Below, piece after piece: positions 32,344 to 44,849 of a stretch of DNA of 64,000 nt. The translations under genes and the position numbers were made by a program. Position 1 is the stretch's first letter. Each line of letters opens with the position of its first letter. The notes below the pieces were generated by a model. It did not search any database. It was not told where the DNA came from and saw only the letters and a list, made by a program, of their open reading frames with translations. Source of the DNA: Saccharum officinarum (Eukaryota > Streptophyta > Magnoliopsida > Poales > Poaceae); contig CM036168.1 in NCBI GenBank assembly GCA_020631735.1, positions 94,654,932 to 94,718,931 of the forward strand, given 5' to 3'.

Positions 32344-32348
<5 letters not shown>

Positions 32349-33477
32349 TTCGGACCCGAGGGGGTCCTAAACAAACGAGTAAATGCTGTGTGTCTCTTTC
32401 CTAGATGGTGATGCAAGGAGAACACACGGGGGTTTATCCTGGTTCGGGCAAAAGAAGTCTCTACGTCCAGCGGGGGGAAGAAGTTTGTATTTCCTTGCAC
32501 CGAAGTGCTCGTGTATGGGTTACAAGCATGCGAGAGAGGGCATCGAGCCCAAGTCTCAAAGAGAGGAAAAAAGGACAAGGGTGGTTGCTTAAGGTATCGA
32601 TCTCTTGTTTTTCTTCGTTGTCTGTTGTTGTCCGGTCGGGTGCTTCGTTCCTCTCCCTCTCGTAGAACCCTGGCCTGCCCTTTTATAGGGCGAGAGGAGG
32701 TCAGGACGACGGGGAGCCTTGAGGTGATGTTTGGTCGATTCCTGTTGAGTTGACTGTAGCGACGTGCCCTGAGAATGGCCGGCCATCCCTGGACACCATG
32801 GCGTCGTGGGAGACGAGACGGCGAAATGACCCGGAGCGCTGTGCCATACCGTCCTTCCCTTGCCGTTGAACTGTGCCGAGCGTCGAGGTTGGGTCGAGGC
32901 CGGGTCGAGACCGGATGGATAAGGCCGAATCCCCGAGATTGCGGAGAACGGGCCTTGTCTTATCCTCCCTCGAGGGTGATCGATGGTAAACAGTGCGTGG
33001 TAAGGTGGGTATAGTGACGGGTTTCACCTCTCATCATGGGATGGGTGGTAAAACAGTGAGACCTGACACAGGCATTGTTCCCACGTCGATCCTGGTCGCA
33101 GCCATGCCAGTAGGTGATAGTAGGTAACCGCATTAAATGTTATGGCTTTTGTCCTGGGGTAGGTAAAGAGAAGGAGTCGAGGCGCTCGACCTGGGCTCAC
33201 GCGAGTCTAAGTTTTTCCCAGTGGGCGGACGAGCTTCGCGCGGGTCGGAGCGCCGTCGAGGTAGCTTGCTGTACGGGATGGGGCGCGGTCGAGGCGCCCC
33301 GTCGAGCGGGCCTCGTACGAGTCGGAGCCGGAGCGTGGTCGAGGCGCCCCGTCGAGCGGGCCTCGTACGAGTCGGACAGGATGCGCGGTCGAGGCGGGCT
33401 GCCTTTTATTGCGGTTTCAATCGTTTTAGTTTTTTACTAGCAATGGGTGTGGGTACCCCGTACTTTTGGTACCGACA
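32341..33477 (-). mobile_element. Solo LTR, about 1.14 kb, inserted in a TA tract
   Basis: Read on the minus strand it starts TGTCGGTACCAAAAGTACGG at 33477 and ends in GAACACCGATA, one base away from the expected CACCGACA. Both ends sit in TA repeats, so the duplication cannot be delimited. It has no internal domain and no second copy nearby, so it is best read as a solo LTR left by recombination, probably Gypsy-type. Two tandem units of about 49 bp (33288-33375, with GTCGAGGCGCCCCGTCGAGC) lie inside. Minus-strand TTATAAAA-like sequence near 32685 (CTATAAAAGG) could be its TATA box. Confidence 0.75.
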
Positions 33478-33634
33478 TATATATATATATATCAGATATT
33501 TAAGATGCATAATTTGATTTAGTGCTGACAATTAGGTTGCGTACAAAACGAAACAAACAAATCACAAAGGCAAATCCAAAACGAAACACCTCTGTCTCCG
33601 ATGGCGGGATCACGTCACCACTCATCAGAGCACT

Positions 33635-34701
33635 CTAGAAATCGAAGCCGCCATCGAAGCCACCGCCGTCGTCGAACCCGGCGTCGTAGCCGGCATCATA
33701 CGCTGACGCGTCCGAGATCATGTCGCCGATCAGCAGGCCCCCGACGGCGCCTCCGAGCAGCCCGGCCCCGAGCCCCATCCCGAAGTTGTTCTTCTTCTTC
33801 TGCGGCTTCACGGCCTGCTGCTGGTACCCGTACCCGGCGGCCTGCGGCGGCGGGTAGCCGTACCCGTACCCGGCCTGCTGCGGCGGGGGCGGGTACCCGT
33901 AGCCGACGGCCTGCTGCGGCGGGTCCCCGTACCCGCCGTACTGCGGCGGAGGAGCGGCGTAGGGCGCCGCCGTGCTGGGACCGGCGGCAGGATAGGCCGT
34001 CACCGGCTCGCCCGCCTTCGCCGGCTTGCCTGCCGCGGGCGGGTAGCCGGATGAGGGCGGGTAAGCGGTCGCCACCGCGTCGGCCTTGCCGCCGGGAGGT
34101 GGGTACGCATCGGCCTTGGCTGCCGGCGGGTATGCGGCAGGAGGCGGGTACGCGTCGGCCTTGCCTGAAGGAGGCGGGTAGGCGGCGGCGGGAGGCGCGT
34201 ACGCGTCAGCCTTGCCGGACGGCGGCGGGTACGCGGCGGCCTGGGTGTATGCGGACTGGGCGGGGCGTAGCCGTTGGCGGCGCCCGCCTGGGTGACCTCG
34301 CCGAGCTTGTACGACAGGTTGAGGACTCCCTGGGGCTTGCCCGAGGAGATCTTGCGGACCTGGTAGGCGACGAACTTGGCGGGGACGGGGCCGTCGGGGA
34401 CGCCGGAGAGGAGCTCAGAGAGCGGGATGTGGACCTCGCCGACGTCGCGGTCGCCGAGGGCGCGCTCGGCGCGGAGGAGCACGTGGAGGGAACCCGCGCC
34501 GGTCGCCGGGACGGCGAAGCGGAGCGTGGCGTTCCAGGTCGGGTTGCGGCCGCCGATGCGGTCGGCCTGGACCCGCTGCCGCGACCGGGGATCCCCGGAG
34601 AGCGACACCACGGCGTAGACCTCCATCTTGGACATCAGGTTGACGTCCTTGAGGTCCTTGGCCGAGATCAGCGTCAGCTCCAGCGTCCGCGTCGCCGCCA
34701 T
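33635..34701 (-). CDS. SRC2-like C2-domain protein, one frameshift
   Basis: SRC2-type proteins are small C2-domain proteins linked to cold and stress responses and to membrane binding. The start is the ATG at 34701 (MAATRTLELTLISAKDLKDV). The C2 domain fills about residues 1-135 (MEVYAVVSLSGDPRSRQRV, GRNPTWNATLRFAVP). A long Pro/Tyr/Ala-rich tail follows, with repeats of the type AYPPP..GKADAY and YGYPPPPQQAGYGYGYPPP. Then come a lysine patch (KPQKKKN), a Gly-rich hydrophobic segment and an Asp/Gly end before the stop at 33635. One base seems missing from a C run (minus strand) near 34258-34260; with it, the N- and C-terminal frames join into about 355 residues. A TATA box lies at 34844-34851. 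The long plus-strand frame opposite is a shadow. Confidence 0.9.
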
Positions 34702-34843
34702 GGCCGGGGGTGAGCTCGCGGTGGTGGGTGGATTTTTCTTGTCTGATCCGACGGAGACGAGAGAAAGTCAAGATGGATTGGTTTGGTTGGTTCTCCGAGA
34801 TCGATCGTGGAGATTGTTTGGACGGCACAAGGCTCCTGTTCGT

Positions 34844-34851
34844 CTTATATA
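34844..34851 (-). promoter_or_regulatory. TATA box of the SRC2-like gene
   Basis: TATATAAG on the minus strand, about 145 bp upstream of the ATG at 34701, a normal distance for a plant gene with a leader of about 110 bases. Confidence 0.75.
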
Positions 34852-35378
34852 TCGGGAGTGGGGAACGGAGGAGAGGCTGCTGGGACATTTCTTGGACGCG
34901 GATACTTTGCCTGCTGCATGACCGGTGGGCCAGGTACACGTGGGACCGTATGATAGTGAAGCCCTTGGTGCCTTGCAGGTCCTTCTAGACCCCGCGTGTG
35001 ACGTAGGTCGGTTTACTTTACACGCGGAGGAGAAGAGACGAGTCATATGGCCTCTATGACGCGTGGTCCCAGGGTGTGGCTGGGTTCACACGTCAGTGGG
35101 CGTAGTGTTGCTGTGGGATGGCAGTTGCCTCCGAATCTTCAACTCCCTCCTGACGCGCACGGCCCACCGGATCGGCCGGCCGCAAAGGCGCGGAAAGAAA
35201 TGGACCGTTTCTTTGCTCAGTGCCGTGGGCCCGATTTGTCAGTGCCTCAGTGCTTTGTGTGTAGGCCCCAAGTGGTGAGGTTTCTACGCATTGAGCCATT
35301 GACCAACACCGTGTGGCGTGGTTCGCAGCGAATCTCAGCCGTCAGTCGAGGTAGGCGATGATTCTCTTGCAGGCTAAG
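34852..35378. other. Upstream flank of the SRC2-like gene, no gene seen
   Basis: GC-rich sequence with overlapping short frames on both strands and no recognisable domain. It likely contains promoter elements of the SRC2-like gene. Confidence 0.4.
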
Positions 35379-35682
35379 AGCCTGTTTAGGAAAAAAAAAA
35401 GTGCTACAGTACCTGTGACATCGAATCTTACGGTACATGCATGGAGTACTAAACATAGATGAAAGAAAAAATTAATTACATAGTTTAGTTGTAAATCACG
35501 AGATAAATCTTTTAAGTCTAATTAGTCTATGATTGGACACAAATTGCCAAATAAAATGAAAAGTTCGAGACGAATCTTTTGAGTCTAATTAATCCATAGT
35601 TGGACAAATTTTACCAAATAACAACGAAAAGTACTACAGTACATTTTCACCTTAACTTTCTCAACTAAACACAGCCTGATTG
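35379..35682. mobile_element. MITE of the GACGAATCTTTTGAG family with internal partial duplication
   Basis: Contains the family phrases twice: GAGATAAATCTTTTAAGTCTAATTAGTC and later GAGACGAATCTTTTGAGTC. It starts GAGCCTGTTTAGGAAAA and ends CAACTAAACACAGCCTG, so two copies or a partly duplicated copy are fused. Confidence 0.7.
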
Positions 35683-35931
35683 AGGGCAGGGCCAATGGAG
35701 GCGGACGTTCTATAGTGGTTTTCAGGCAGAACAAATGCCACATGATGGAATAGCATACCGAGACAATTTATCTTTCAATTCGAGCATTAAAAGGGCAGCC
35801 TCAAACTTCAATTATATATTAATATATTATGTTACACTGGGACCATATATCTATTTTTTATCTCTGGTGTAGCCTATGCTACAGCATACCCACGTTACCG
35901 AGGAACTACTCTCTCTCTAACGCTTGCTTCA

Positions 35932-36171
35932 AGCTGTGTTTAGTTGCACCTGTAAAGTTTTTGGAAGCATTGTAACACTTTCGTTGTATTTAGTAATTAG
36001 TGTCCAATTATGGGCTAATTAGGTTTGAAAGATTCGTCTCGTGATTTACAACAAAACCGTGTAATTAGTTATTTTTTACCTATATTTAATGCTCCATACA
36101 TGCGCTCAAAGATTCGATGTGACGAGGAATCTTGTAAACTTTTGAAAATTTGAAGCTAACTAAACAAGACC
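35932..36171 (-). mobile_element. MITE of the same family, inverted
   Basis: Starts AGCTGTGTTTAGTTGCACC and ends TAACTAAACAAGACCTCA, with internal ATTCGTCTCGTGATTTACAA and ATATTTAATGCTCCATACAT. Confidence 0.75.
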
Positions 36172-36671
36172 TCAGTTTCCTTGAGCTTTTTGCTGGACCT
36201 GACCATGTTGCTTCTGCAACCATCTCTGCTGACATGAATGCCTATGGTCCAGGTGGAGTTTGTGGCACCACGCCCCGTCGGCGCGTTAGACAAGGGCTTG
36301 AATTGATGCGTTTTATTTTTTTTTGAAAAAGAATTGACGCATTTGTTAAAGGTGGCAATCCGCGTTAGTTTGGCACGGCCTTAACGCCGGCTTTTGCCCA
36401 GCACCGGCTAAGAGGATGACTAGTGATTTCGTCGGCTGCCGGCTGCAAGCAATGCCACATCATCGCACGGCAGCGGTGGGACCCTCTAGTTTTAAATGCA
36501 CATCAATAGGCTCAACCAAAGCAGCAGGCGTAGCGGCTCTTCGCCGGCTTCAGGCGGGCGCACCACGAGACGCCCGCTCCATCCTCTCTCTCCATTTCTC
36601 TCAGCTCCACGTAGATATCAGCCTGCTTCTCGCTCATCGTAATACTTGCTCTAACGAAAAGCAGCACACTA
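36172..36671. other. Spacer with a possible gene remnant
   Basis: Positions 36190-36290 can be read as a short coding-like stretch (FAGPDHVASATISADMNAYG) without start, stop or splice support. The source is not recognised. The remainder has no gene. Confidence 0.3.
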
Positions 36672-36794
36672 GGGCCCTGTTCGGCAGACTGTTTTTTTTT
36701 TTGCTTATAAGCCGGCTGTGGCTGATTTGCTGTGAGAGAAAAACATTGTTCCACGGCTGATAAGCCGTGCTGATAAGCTCAGCCGAACAGGGGC
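36672..36794. mobile_element. GGGCCCTGTTCGGC MITE
   Basis: Inverted ends GGGCCCTGTTCGGC and GCCGAACAGGGGC. The interior matches 29275-29400 nearly base for base, including GCTGATTTGCTGTGAGAG and GGCTGATAAGCCGTGCTGAT. Confidence 0.85.
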
Positions 36795-36976
36795 AGATTT
36801 CTATATAATAATAATACCAGGGCCAAAATTAAAAGCCTGGAACGTGGAACGGAAAGCCAAAAGACGAGGTCCTTGTTGGACGGACGCTGCGGCTGCCCGT
36901 CTCGAAGTCCTCTTCCAACGTGGCAGCGGCAGCAACATCGAACAAAGTCGGCGGCGCCCTCATCTCTCGTCAAAAA

Positions 36977-37209
36977 GGCGTTTAGTTGGATATAAAGTGT
37001 GTGTAAAGTTTCTGTAGCACTTTTCGTTGTAAAATTTATCTAATCATGAACTAACTGGGCTTAAAAGATTCGTCTCGACATTTACAGACAAACTGTGCAG
37101 TTAGTTATTTTTTTTACCTACATTTAATGCTCCATGCATACGTCCAAAGATTTGATGTGACGGAAAATCTTGTAAAATTTTTAGATTTTTGGGTGAACTA
37201 AACACTGCC
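36977..37209 (-). mobile_element. MITE in the promoter region of the carrier gene
   Basis: Starts GGCGTTTAGTTGGATATAAA and ends GAACTAAACACTGCC, with ATTCGTCTCGACATTTACAG inside. It ends about 245 bp before the ATG of the mitochondrial carrier gene. Confidence 0.75.
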
Positions 37210-37453
37210 TATCAAAGCGATCGCGCTGCGCCTCAGCTGAAGGTGAACCGAGCGCAGACCGACCCGCCCCGGCCGCGCCCACGGGCCACCACGACGCGTC
37301 GACGCGGCGGCCTCCGTCCCAAGAGCCAAACCGCCTCTTTTTCCAAAAGCCAAACCACCACCCGTCCACCCCCCATTCTCTCTCTTTCCTTTCTCACCCC
37401 CGTGACCCGTCTCGCCCTTTCTCGCTTCGCCGCCGCCGCCGCCGCCGCAGCCC

Positions 37454-40400
37454 ATGGGCTCCGGGCAGGAGCCGTCGCAGATGCGGAGGGCGCTGGTGGA
37501 CTCGCTCGCGGGCGCCATCTCCGGCGGCATCTCCCGCACCGTCACCTCCCCCCTCGACGTCATCAAAATCCGCTTCCAGGTCCTCCCCCCTCCCCCCAAC
37601 CTCTCCTCTCCTCCCGTGGTACATTTTCCGGCCGGGCTGTCGCGGTGCTGCTCGCTGGGGCACCACCCGCTGTTTGTTCGCAAGCTAGGTATCGTAAGAT
37701 TGCGCGGTTGGGATCACCTGGGGGAGTTTTTGAGGGTCTTGGCGTGCCTCTGGAGAGGCGGTAGGTTCGGTGTTTGTATACTGGAAGCTGTTTACCTCGT
37801 CTGATTCGCGCCTGCATTGCGTATCTGCAGGAATTCGGGGTATGTGAGTGCCTGCGGCTGCGTTTGTGTCGTTTTTGAGCGTGGGATAGATACTGGTTCG
37901 ATCAATTCGGAAATGGATTAGGTATATGTAGTATTTGAAGTCACGAGGTACACATGGATGAACTGATTAACTGCATGGTTTGGGAGCGGTTTCGTCTCTG
38001 CGCTAACTGCTAGGCATGCTGTCTATTGATTTAGGATGATGTTGCCAGTTTTAGCTTATTTCCTTCTTGTGGTAGCTTGTCTGGGCATTACCTTATATGG
38101 TCACCGTACATTTAGCAGAAATGTTGATGAGTTCTACTGTTTTATGAAAGTAAGGGCGGGGATTGCTGTTTAATCAATTAATTAACTTTTGCAACCTCAC
38201 CGGAACTGCATTGTAATAAGCTTACCAAATGCCAATATTCATTTGGAAACATGCTTTTATTATGTGTAACCTTGATAAGAATCTCTGGATGTATGATTGA
38301 TTATGGTTTTGAGGGATAATGAACCGTTAATATCACTTACTTAGTTTGCGCAAATTGGAGGTCTTCATTTTCTGCAAATATTCCAAGAAATAATTAAAAT
38401 TTATTTGACTAGGAGACAGTAAGATCGGAGTATCGGACTATTATGTGACAGAATAATTTTGTACCTGTACTTTTTACTCGACATTATTGCTTTCCCACTA
38501 AAATTTCATGATAGTATTTTTTTACTCGATATTATTCCGTTCCCACTAAAATTACATGATAGTAATGAAAACAGCACAGATGCCATCGGGCGAAACGAAA
38601 CTTTGCCCTTTTAGTACATTGTAATCTTTTACATATTCTATTGGTCAAGGCATATCCGTTTTGGATGTTCAGAGGCTTCTTCATTATTCTCTGCAGGTTC
38701 AGTTAGAACCCACAACCTCGTGGGGCATTCTTCGAAGGGATGTATATGGACCTTCCAAATACACTGGGCTTCTGCAAGCAACCAAAGATATTCTCAGAGA
38801 GGAAGGTTTACCGGTATCTGCCTTGCCTTGAACACTTCTTGGCTTATGCCATATTGAGCTATTGAGAAACAGACTAGTACAGATACTGTTGCTCTTGCGC
38901 TTGCATGCCTCTATATAATAGGTTAAACTAAACAACATTGCACAGGATACTGGTACTGTTGCACTCTGACTGTGTCTTCTTACTAGGTAGAGTCCTGCCC
39001 TATAGTCTGGAATTGGAAGAATTCTGATTTTCCTTTTAGCAATCATGTCTATTTGAGCTTTGTTTGGACAGAAATGTGTTTAGATTTTCCACAACTTCCA
39101 GTCTTTCACATTCCCATCTACTTATTAGACACTGTCAAGTGGCTTTTCACCTAGACATGGACATATCGATATCTCACAACTCAATGAAGCTTGCTTGGCT
39201 CTCAACAAGCAAATCGTCTTAAGTCGTGGCAGTAAAAACGGGGTCATGACTTATTTATGTTCTGATGTAGAATAGTAATGTTTTCAAATAGTCTAATCGA
39301 CCGTAGTCGCCATGGCACCGATCAGCCCGACTAGTCGTGACTAATTATGACTATGCCATGGCACTGATAAGGCCGACTAGTCGCAGTTAGTCGGACAACT
39401 TGATAACCTTGCAGAATACATACTCACCATGTCCTTGTCACACCTATAATGATATTTACGTTTTACTCCTGAAATCAATGATGCTAAAACCATGATGTTA
39501 TATTTTTCCCTGTAAAGAATATGTTAGTATATCGCATGCAAAATAAGTGAGGTGTTACTCAAGAAGGAAACAAAGCATAGCCGAGGTCACTGGTCACCCT
39601 ATGCCACACTATAGCTTTGCATCCATCCAGTCTTTGTTCTGTTTCTTGCCTTTCTTGTGATCTGTGATAAGTGAGGTGTTTCTTGCCTTTCTCACTATTA
39701 GTATATTAATCTGCATATATGTTCTTACTGTGCAAGATTGTTACATTTCAGGGATTTTGGAGAGGAAATGTACCGGCTCTGTTGATGTATATGCCATATA
39801 CAGCTATACAATTCACTGTTCTACACAAACTAAAAACATTTGCTTCTGGTTCATCTAGAACAGGTATCTTGTCTGCATAAGGCCCCCATACAACTTCATT
39901 TGCTTTATACTGTATTAGTTGCAAGTTGCAACAGTCATTCCCCACACCTTATGACAAGGCTTGCAGTAGTTTTCTTTCTTCTAGTGACTGCGTTCTGTGG
40001 CAAAACATGCTAAATCTTATTACCTGTGCATTATATCACTCGTGCTAGAACGTGTGCCACCATAGAGGAAAAAGGTACACCTAAGCTTAACCATGGTGCT
40101 CCTTTGACATTCAGTTGCTCCCATCACTTCAGTTTCAATGAATGTGCCATTTTTTTTTCATTCTAGGTGTTCTCAGGGATCCTATTTTCAATTTTTTGTT
40201 TTCTTCTGACAAGATGGCAGTTACAGTTCCATTAAAACTGGATTTTTTTTTTCAGTTCTCTCGTGCCATTCTCTCGGATTGTCCCATATTCCACCTTTTG
40301 GATCTTTGACGATTTCTTTATTTATGTATGATTAAACCATGGATTATTTTGTAGTACACAACTAACTTTGGAATTGTTGGCTCATGTATCAAACTATTGA

Positions 40401-43182
40401 CTTCCATAGGAATAGTGTTTTGATGTGGTTGCGTCCATTATAGAAGTTGACAATGCCATGACCATAACCTATTTTAACTTGAATGGCAGTTGTTCAGATC
40501 AGTGGTATGCACAATTTGGTGTTAGTTGAATGATTTGAACATTTCCCCAATCTCTTCTCTTTATAACTGATGCTTTTTGAATATGGTTCCTTCAAAGTTA
40601 GTTAGCTGCTGTAACTCATCTCACTGCCATATTAAAAAATCATATATATTGTTCAAAATTAAAGAACTGTTATGTGTATATGCATCTCTAAATCTTATTT
40701 GATCTACTGGTCTTTTTCTCTCTCAGAGGATCATTTGCATCTGAGCCCTTACTTATCCTATGTAAGTGGAGCTCTAGCAGGATGTGCAGCAACTATAGGG
40801 TCATATCCATTTGACCTTCTGAGGACTATTCTTGCATCGCAGGGTGAACCAAAGGTAAGTCTGATATTACCTTTGGTCTACAAAACTCTTTTTTTTTGGA
40901 ACACTTGTGGCATGTTTAGTTGTGTGTAATTGATTGGAGTGATGAGGACTTCAGGGTTAGAGACAAGTGTGTGTCTGTGGGATTTCAACAGGAAGGGAAT
41001 CAGGAAATTTGTAGGTCCAACACCCACTATTTCAAAATTCAAACCTATAGAGGGGTAGTAATTGGAAGGTTATTGCTGCCTGAAGATGAATGGATGCATC
41101 CCGACCCTTCATAATTACTTAAACAGCTAAACTAGTGTCTTGTCAATTTCCCGTCCCCTTTGCCAAACAAGGTGCTGGGCTTTAAATTGAACTTTCTACG
41201 CCCTGTCTCATGAATAAATCATAAACTTGTTCTTTAGTTATGACTCTGTTAGCTTAGTTTCGGAACTGCTCATATTCTTTAAGACCTGATGTTTGAATTT
41301 TGAGGCCGATGTAGTTCCTGGAGAATTTTTGTCCCGTCACTGCAAATATTTGAAAATATTATGTATTAATTTGCTTCTTATTAATGGATGCCATTATGCA
41401 TGCAATTCTTTGTTGAGATTTTCTTCTACCATTTCAATGTCAATGTTTTCGGCACTTCTGATGCCACACAGGGCTTGCTGATTCAGAGAGCTGTACTTTT
41501 CTCTGTAGGTTTACCCCAACATGAGGTCTGCATTTGTTGATATAATTAAAACTCGTGGTGTTCAAGGGCTTTATTCTGGTCTATCTCCAACTCTTGTTGA
41601 AATCATACCATATGCCGGTTTGCAGTTCGGTTCATATGACACTTTCAAACGTTCGATGATGGTAATGACATTAAACTCACAGTTTTTGCATATTCCATAT
41701 TGCATACTTATATAAGTAGAGAGTTCCTTCTATGTTGAATACATGCTTGTCAAGAATACCAAATACTTCTATGAATGCTGGTGAAATTTAGTCTTCCTGA
41801 CTGTATTTTCTGCCATGCAGAATTGGAACAGATATAAATATTCACATCTTAACTTAGGAAGCGAGGATGATTCAGTATCAAGTTTCCAGCTATTTCTTTG
41901 TGGGTTTGCAGCTGGGACATTTTCAAAGGCTGCATGCCACCCACTTGATGTTGTAAAGAAAAGGTTCCAGGTTATTTTCTTGTCTTGAAAGCAACTGATT
42001 CCTCCAGTTGCTTTGTGGTATTTAGATATAGGCAAATAACTTGATACTGCATAGCTTTGAGGCAGTCATTGTGGTTTATCATTCTATGGTTGTCTGTCTG
42101 TTGTAACTACTTAGGAGTATAAAGTCCTTTATATATAACATTAACAGAGTCCTTTTCTATATGCACTCATGTCCTGTATATTGCCCCCATGGGGGGCTAT
42201 TATTCAACACAAGTGCTAAAAAAGGACTCTACTAACATATACATAAAGGACTCTATACTCCTAACACACACCATGTCCACCAGGCCAGTTACCATTTCCT
42301 AATTAACTATAAAGGCAGCTGCAGGATAGACCGTTTCTTTACTAAATTAATTAGGGATATACTGTTTCTTTACTAAAATAGTTAGTCCTTTCTGGCTTAA
42401 AACAAAACAAAAACTTTTCATGCACCCTCCAAATTAGATAAACTCATTACTGGTATTTGGATCTTCTCTCTTGGTCATGCCAAACATTGCAACTTCAACT
42501 TTGACACAGGATGAGGTTGGACCACTTTTTTTTTAATTGCTCACGCGAATGTGTGTATGTTATAAACTATGGTCTTGTCCTTCAGTCATGTCACTATGTG
42601 AAATTTATTTGTATAGAATATCTACACCCATTCGAGTTAATAATAGTAGCCTCTTTTGTTCACTGGGCATGTTTTGTGTCAGTATGTTTCTGCTGACTTA
42701 CTAAAGACATTTATTTCCATACCGTTATATTGCTTGTTGCCACTTGCCAGTATGACAGTATGTGGTATACTGGTATACCACTTCATTGAGGAATGAGTTG
42801 ACCTTAGTGCCTCTTAGGCGCAAATGCCCATTTAGGTTGGCAATGAATTACTTGAGACTGAGTCATGGATCATAATAGATTTCTTCATGCCTTATGTTAT
42901 ACTCTGTATTTATCTTGAGTTTGCTAGCGATGGGATGATCAGTTTTCCTCGGTCATGATGCAGATTGAAGGACTAAAACGCCATCCAAGGTATGGAGCTC
43001 GAATTGAGAGTAGAACATACAAGGGCATGTACCATGCCTTAAAGGAGATTGTCGCAAAGGAGGGATTTGGAGGCCTTTATAAGGGCCTTTTCCCCTCTTT
43101 GGTGAAATCGGCCCCTGCTGGTGCTGTGACATTTGTGGCATATGAATACATCTCAGACTGGTTAGAGTCGATACTGATGTGA
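37454..43182 (+). CDS. TPC: Mitochondrial thiamine diphosphate carrier (mitochondrial carrier family), 7 exons
   Basis: This inner-membrane transporter imports cytosolic thiamine diphosphate into mitochondria for 2-oxoacid dehydrogenases. Exons are 37454-37579, 38697-38813, 39752-39863, 40727-40854, 41509-41661, 41821-41970 and 42964-43182. All junctions are GT/AG and the phases close to one 334-residue frame. The three carrier repeats are visible through their signature motifs: PLDVIKIR at 33-40, PFDLLRTI at 146-153 and PLDVVKKR at 253-260. Repeat ends [40 protein letters not shown] and [20 protein letters not shown] are also present. The start [20 protein letters not shown] matches the usual plant form. 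No frame defect was found. The specific substrate is assigned by resemblance to plant TPC proteins; a related nucleotide or CoA carrier is the alternative. Confidence 0.9.
39310..39383. repeat. Two diverged 28-bp units in carrier intron 2
   Basis: CCATGGCACCGATCAGCCCG and CCATGGCACTGATAAGGCCG, each followed by ACTAGTCG, recur with a period of 46 bp. Confidence 0.8.
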
Positions 43183-43480
43183 AAATCTTCAATGCAGTAA
43201 TACTTTATCCCCATTTTTTTTTTCTGTTGCTGTCTATATTCTTTCTCCATGGTGTTGTACACTTGTGTCTGGAAGAGTCTGCAGTTCCATTGGATCTTGC
43301 AGTCCATACGAGGTTTGGGAGCCTGCTAAAATCAACTGGATGATTCATGCTCGTAAGCTCCTCTTATGGGTTTTGGCAAATCATTAGACGTTACACAAAT
43401 TGGCAATCGAGTTGATCACTGAAGATTTGCATTTCTAGATGTCTACGCACTGAGGCCTACCTTTTCTGCAAACCTGAAGC

Positions 43481-43482
<2 letters not shown>

Positions 43483-43518
<36 letters not shown>

Positions 43519-43544
43519 GTGTTGTGTTTGTGTTGTGTTGTGTG
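43483..43544. repeat. GT microsatellite in the carrier 3' flank
   Basis: About 17 GT units followed by GTTGT and GTTTGT variants, about 300 bp past the stop codon. It may be in the 3' untranslated region. Confidence 0.95.
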
Positions 43545-44849
43545 CATGCTAGTTCACCTTCAAAGCAGTGATAGAACCTGAAACTGATTTGCAGGATAGG
43601 GAGCAAGGCAGGAGTTGAGTGAGTTCTTGTTGGATCATGGAGCTGTCAGGATACCATGACGAAAACTTTTTGCACACCCTGGACATGGAGGGCGTCCAGG
43701 TCAATCGTGAAGTGCATACAATTCCTAGAGATCTGATACATGTAAAGGCTTACATAGAAAAGAGCTGTTTTGTCGTTTCTTATTCTTTTCCCCAATTGCC
43801 TAATGTGGTGGTAGGGCATTCATTGGCGTGTAAAACAAGGCTGAGTAAAACTAACATAGTGATCGTGACACATCACTCATGACGAAAGTCAAAAGCAGCC
43901 GGCAGTTTTGTTGGGATCGTCATACGAATCTTTTTTCGGCTGTAGACATGCTATATCTACTCCAGCTAGTACGAGTAACAATGTATGCCACTCAGATGGT
44001 TCATGCTTAATGGCAGTCGTAATTCATCCAACCATTTGTTGCCGGACTTCGGTGATATAGGTGGCAGTTGCATCGTATGCTATACGCTTTCTGAAGGCAT
44101 GGCTATTTATTTGTGCTGGGGGACAGCATGTTCTTATCCAGCAGATCGTACTTGTCTACTTGAGCTATGGATGATCATGTCTTCGCAGCTTTCATGACTT
44201 ACTATTGCCCTTATGCTGAAATTTGACTTATGCTGATGCTTATATTAATTTGTTGTGAAAGGAAAACACTGTTTATTTGTCGAAAAGCAGTTCAAGCGAA
44301 ACGCACGCTTCGCGCGGTAGACATTTCTTCTGCAGTCTGGCTAATCTTGCGTCAGATATCGTCCGAGGTGAAACAATGTGTTGCCTTGCCTGGCCTGCGA
44401 ACTGCGCAAGGCAGAAGCAATGAATGTGAGTTCACCGCAAATGTTACATGGCCGTGTCTCTTTGGACCTTAAGATTTCACAGCAAGAAATCTTACTTTTC
44501 TGATAATTTTAACTCGCTGCTTCTGTGCTTCGGTCTCTGGTAATGTTTGTTTCCTATTGTGGTATTCTTCAGATATGGATCCTGGAAGCTGACTTCTAAA
44601 AGCGTTAGACATGAGTTGTGCTGAGATAAACAAGTATTAATAATAAAATTCCCATAATGTCCTCACTCTTTGTTTTCTTTTGCTTTGCTATGGAAAAAAG
44701 AGAGGCATAATAGTCTTTTGATGTATAGAAGCTGGTTCTTCAGCTTACCGATTATGGAATTTAGGGCGTCCCCAACAAGGGGCGACGTAGCTAGCTAGAT
44801 CTGACATGGAGGCAAGAGCAATTGAAAAAATGTTCTCGCTAGAGATTCC
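43545..44849. other. Intergenic region after the carrier gene, no gene seen
   Basis: Short frames at 43619-43882, 43985-44197 and 44230-44472 have no domain or supported context. Part may be 3' untranslated sequence. Confidence 0.4.

Noticed and set aside
32196..32578. Open frames with Ile-Tyr repeats
   Set aside because: They are translations of the TA microsatellite and have no biological protein support.
33601..34713. 370-codon plus-strand open frame rich in Arg, Pro and Ser
   Set aside because: It is the reverse shadow of the SRC2-like gene in GC-rich repeats. It has no domain, while the minus strand carries a clear C2 domain.
40890..41180. Possible MITE in carrier intron 4 starting GGCATGTTTAGTTGTG
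   Set aside because: A phrase resembling MITE ends is present, but I could not match inverted ends or a target duplication well enough to call it.
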